Below are positions 5,380 to 6,604 of a stretch of DNA of 6,604 nt, piece by piece. Numbering within the stretch: position 1 is the first letter of the stretch; every line of letters starts with the position of its first letter. The stretch is from NCBI GenBank assembly GCA_001825565.1, contig MHXM01000063.1, forward strand, positions 1-6,604, written 5' to 3'. The position numbers and the translations under genes are program-made. The DNA comes from Desulfuromonadaceae bacterium GWC2_58_13. Lineage in GTDB: Bacteria; Desulfobacterota; Desulfuromonadia; Desulfuromonadales; Trichloromonadaceae. A model generated the notes under the pieces. It worked only from the letters and a program-made list of their open reading frames with translations. It had not been told where the DNA came from and did not search any database.

Positions 5380-6149
5380 TCCTTCGCGGGCACTTTTTTA
5401 TCCAAAAACGGGCGAATCAGGTCAATCGGCACCGGAAAAATAATGGTGGAATTCTTTTCCGCCGCCACCTCGGTCAGAGTCTGCAGAAAACGCAGCTGCA
5501 GGGCGCCGGCTTCCGAAGATATGATGCGCGCCGCGTCGGCCAATTTTTGCGATGCCTGGAATTCCCCTTCGGCATGAATGACCTTGGATCGCCGCTCCCG
5601 CTCCGCTTCGGCCTGTCGGGCCATGGCTCGCTGCATTTCGGCCGGCAGGTCGACATGCTTGATTTCAACGTTGGAAACCTTCACCCCCCAGGGATCGGTC
5701 TGGCGATCAAGGATCTCCTGCAAGTGCTGGTTGATCCGTTCCCGTTGAGCCAGCAGCTCGTCAAGTTCGGCCTGACCGAGGACGCTGCGCAAGGAAGTCT
5801 GCGCCAGCTGGCTGGTGGCGTACAGGTAGTTCTCCACTTCGATAAGGGCCTTTTCCGGGGCCAGCACCCGAAAATAAATCACCGCGTTGACTTTGACCGA
5901 AACGTTGTCCTTGGTGATCACGTCCTGCGGCGGGACATCCATCACCACGGTGCGCAAGCTGACCTTGATCAGCTTGTCGACCACCGGAATGATAAACCGC
6001 AATCCCGGCCCCTTGACCGAGGCGAACCGCCCCAACCGAAAAATCACTCCGCGTTCGTATTCGAACAGCACCCGAACGGCACTGCCGACAATCCCTAACA
6101 GCAGTGCTAAAATTACCACCCACAAGATCAGATCATCAGGAATCATCAT
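5376..6149 (-). CDS. Slipin (SPFH / band 7 / stomatin-like membrane protein)
   Basis: A membrane-anchored SPFH scaffold of 257 residues, the usual slipin length. One N-terminal membrane segment (about 7-27, LILWVVILALLLGIVGSAV) is followed by the band 7 domain (about 28-190), with YERGVIFRLGRF (31-42), KGPGLRFIIPVVD (46-58), and DVPPQDVITKDNVSVKVNAV (71-90). Then comes a charged, alanine-rich coiled-coil region (RQAEAERERRSKVIHAEGE, 178-196) and a hydrophobic tail, NSTIIFPVPIDLIRPFL. In Pyrococcus the matching tail is cleaved by the partner NfeD-type protease, so the tail is the likely contact here (family knowledge). ATG 6149 overlaps the nfeD stop; ATG 6146, 7 nt from AGGAGG, is equally possible and removes one residue. 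Likely co-translated with NfeD; the role is membrane-domain organisation or quality control, not more specific. Confidence 0.95.
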   Translation of the reverse strand: MMIPDDLILWVVILALLLGIVGSAVRVLFEYERGVIFRLGRFASVKGPGLRFIIPVVDKLIKVSLRTVVMDVPPQDVITKDNVSVKVNAVIYFRVLAPEKALIEVENYLYATSQLAQTSLRSVLGQAELDELLAQRERINQHLQEILDRQTDPWGVKVSNVEIKHVDLPAEMQRAMARQAEAERERRSKVIHAEGEFQASQKLADAARIISSEAGALQLRFLQTLTEVAAEKNSTIIFPVPIDLIRPFLDKKVPAKE

Positions 6150-6604
6150 GAAACCTCCTCGTCCGTTTGGCGAATTCCGGAACCCGGCTGCGTCTCTTCG
6201 ACCGCAACAACTTCAAGGCGAAGGTTCCGGTCAACCCGAACAACCTCGACTGCGGCATCCCGTGCGATCGGTTGGGCCGACCTGGCGTCCCAATACTCGC
6301 CATGGACGAACACCCGCCCTTCCGGGCAAAGGTCGGTCACCGCCCGTCCCCGCTCTCCGATCATCCCTTCGACACCGGAGACAAACCTGGTTTTCTGCGT
6401 GCGCATGACAAAATACAGAATCAGGGCGAATAACCCGCTGCTGACCACCACCGTTGCGGCGATAACCCGTCGGGATATCTGCAGGTAGGGTACCGGGCTG
6501 TCGATCAGCATCAAGGATCCCAGGGTCATGGCCACGATTCCACCGATGGTGAGCATTCCGTAGGAAACCACCTTGACTTCGAGAATGAACAGTATAAAGG
6601 CCAG
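6146..6604 (-). CDS. NfeD family protein, C-terminal part (5' end beyond window)
   Basis: The last 152 codons of an NfeD protein; the frame is open to the right edge, so the start lies outside. Visible parts are a membrane segment beginning at the edge (LAFILFILEVKVVSYGMLTI), a following hydrophobic stretch to about residue 34, another membrane helix (VIAATVVVSSGLFALILYFV, about 47-66), and a C-terminal OB-fold domain (about 75-137) with MIGERGRAVTDLCPEGRVFV and EYWDAR. The ILEVKVVSYGxLTIGG sequence fits the long form, in which a ClpP-like serine protease precedes the membrane domain, but that part is not in the window. Stop TGA (6148-6146) overlaps the slipin ATG, the standard NfeD-slipin arrangement. 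An internal GTG at 6571 looks like a start but lies inside the conserved membrane segment and is rejected as the start. Confidence 0.93.
   Translation of the reverse strand: MAFILFILEVKVVSYGMLTIGGIVAMTLGSLMLIDSPVPYLQISRRVIAATVVVSSGLFALILYFVMRTQKTRFVSGVEGMIGERGRAVTDLCPEGRVFVHGEYWDARSAQPIARDAAVEVVRVDRNLRLEVVAVEETQPGSGIRQTDEEVS

Noticed and set aside
5547..6098. A 183-codon plus-strand frame opposite slipin
   Set aside because: Antisense shadow of a well-supported slipin gene.
1..6604. CRISPR array, tRNA, rRNA, insertion sequence or attachment site
   Set aside because: No regularly spaced direct repeats, no tRNA or rRNA signature, and no transposase or integrase frame was seen on either strand.

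Overview
The window reads as a piece of a GC-rich chromosome from a deltaproteobacterium of the Desulfuromonadales / Geobacter type (Desulfobacterota). This is an inference from a single-chain pyruvate carboxylase of about 1,148 residues, an NfeD-slipin pair next to it, a cyclic di-GMP-I (GEMM-I) riboswitch, and a secreted Cache-domain protein of a kind common in that group. Almost everything functional lies on the minus strand; the only plus-strand gene is dead.

Layout, left to right. (1) 1-316, minus: the N-terminal 105 codons of a VOC (PhnB/glyoxalase-like) protein, cut by the left edge. (2) 317-660, minus: its regulatory leader, with a sigma70-type promoter (631-658), a well-preserved GEMM-I aptamer (521-612), a hairpin that partly covers a strong Shine-Dalgarno (478-503), and a possible 60-codon ORF (285-467) overlapping the VOC start. 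(3) 660-1120: no convincing gene; two perfect inverted repeats (666-694, 722-761), a sigma54-like site (951-967) and a leader that faintly resembles a decayed GEMM element. (4) 1121-1493, plus: a pseudogene of a secreted Cache-domain sensor, with an internal deletion/frameshift and an in-frame TGA in place of a conserved tyrosine; its terminator (1517-1548) is intact. (5) 1575-1613, minus: terminator of pyc. (6) 1634-5080, minus: complete pyruvate carboxylase. (7) 5081-5375: AT-rich promoter region of pyc with two inverted repeats. (8) 5376-6604, minus: slipin and the C-terminal part of NfeD, start/stop overlapping, cut by the right edge.

How the parts relate. Pyc makes oxaloacetate from pyruvate for the TCA cycle and gluconeogenesis, and has its own promoter region and terminator. 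NfeD and slipin form a translationally coupled membrane pair. The most interesting part is the left third: a c-di-GMP riboswitch whose first downstream reading frames are an uncharacterised short ORF and a VOC protein, back to back with a decayed sensor gene. Nothing here amounts to a clearly new defence or mobile system; the riboswitch locus and the pseudogene are the points worth following.
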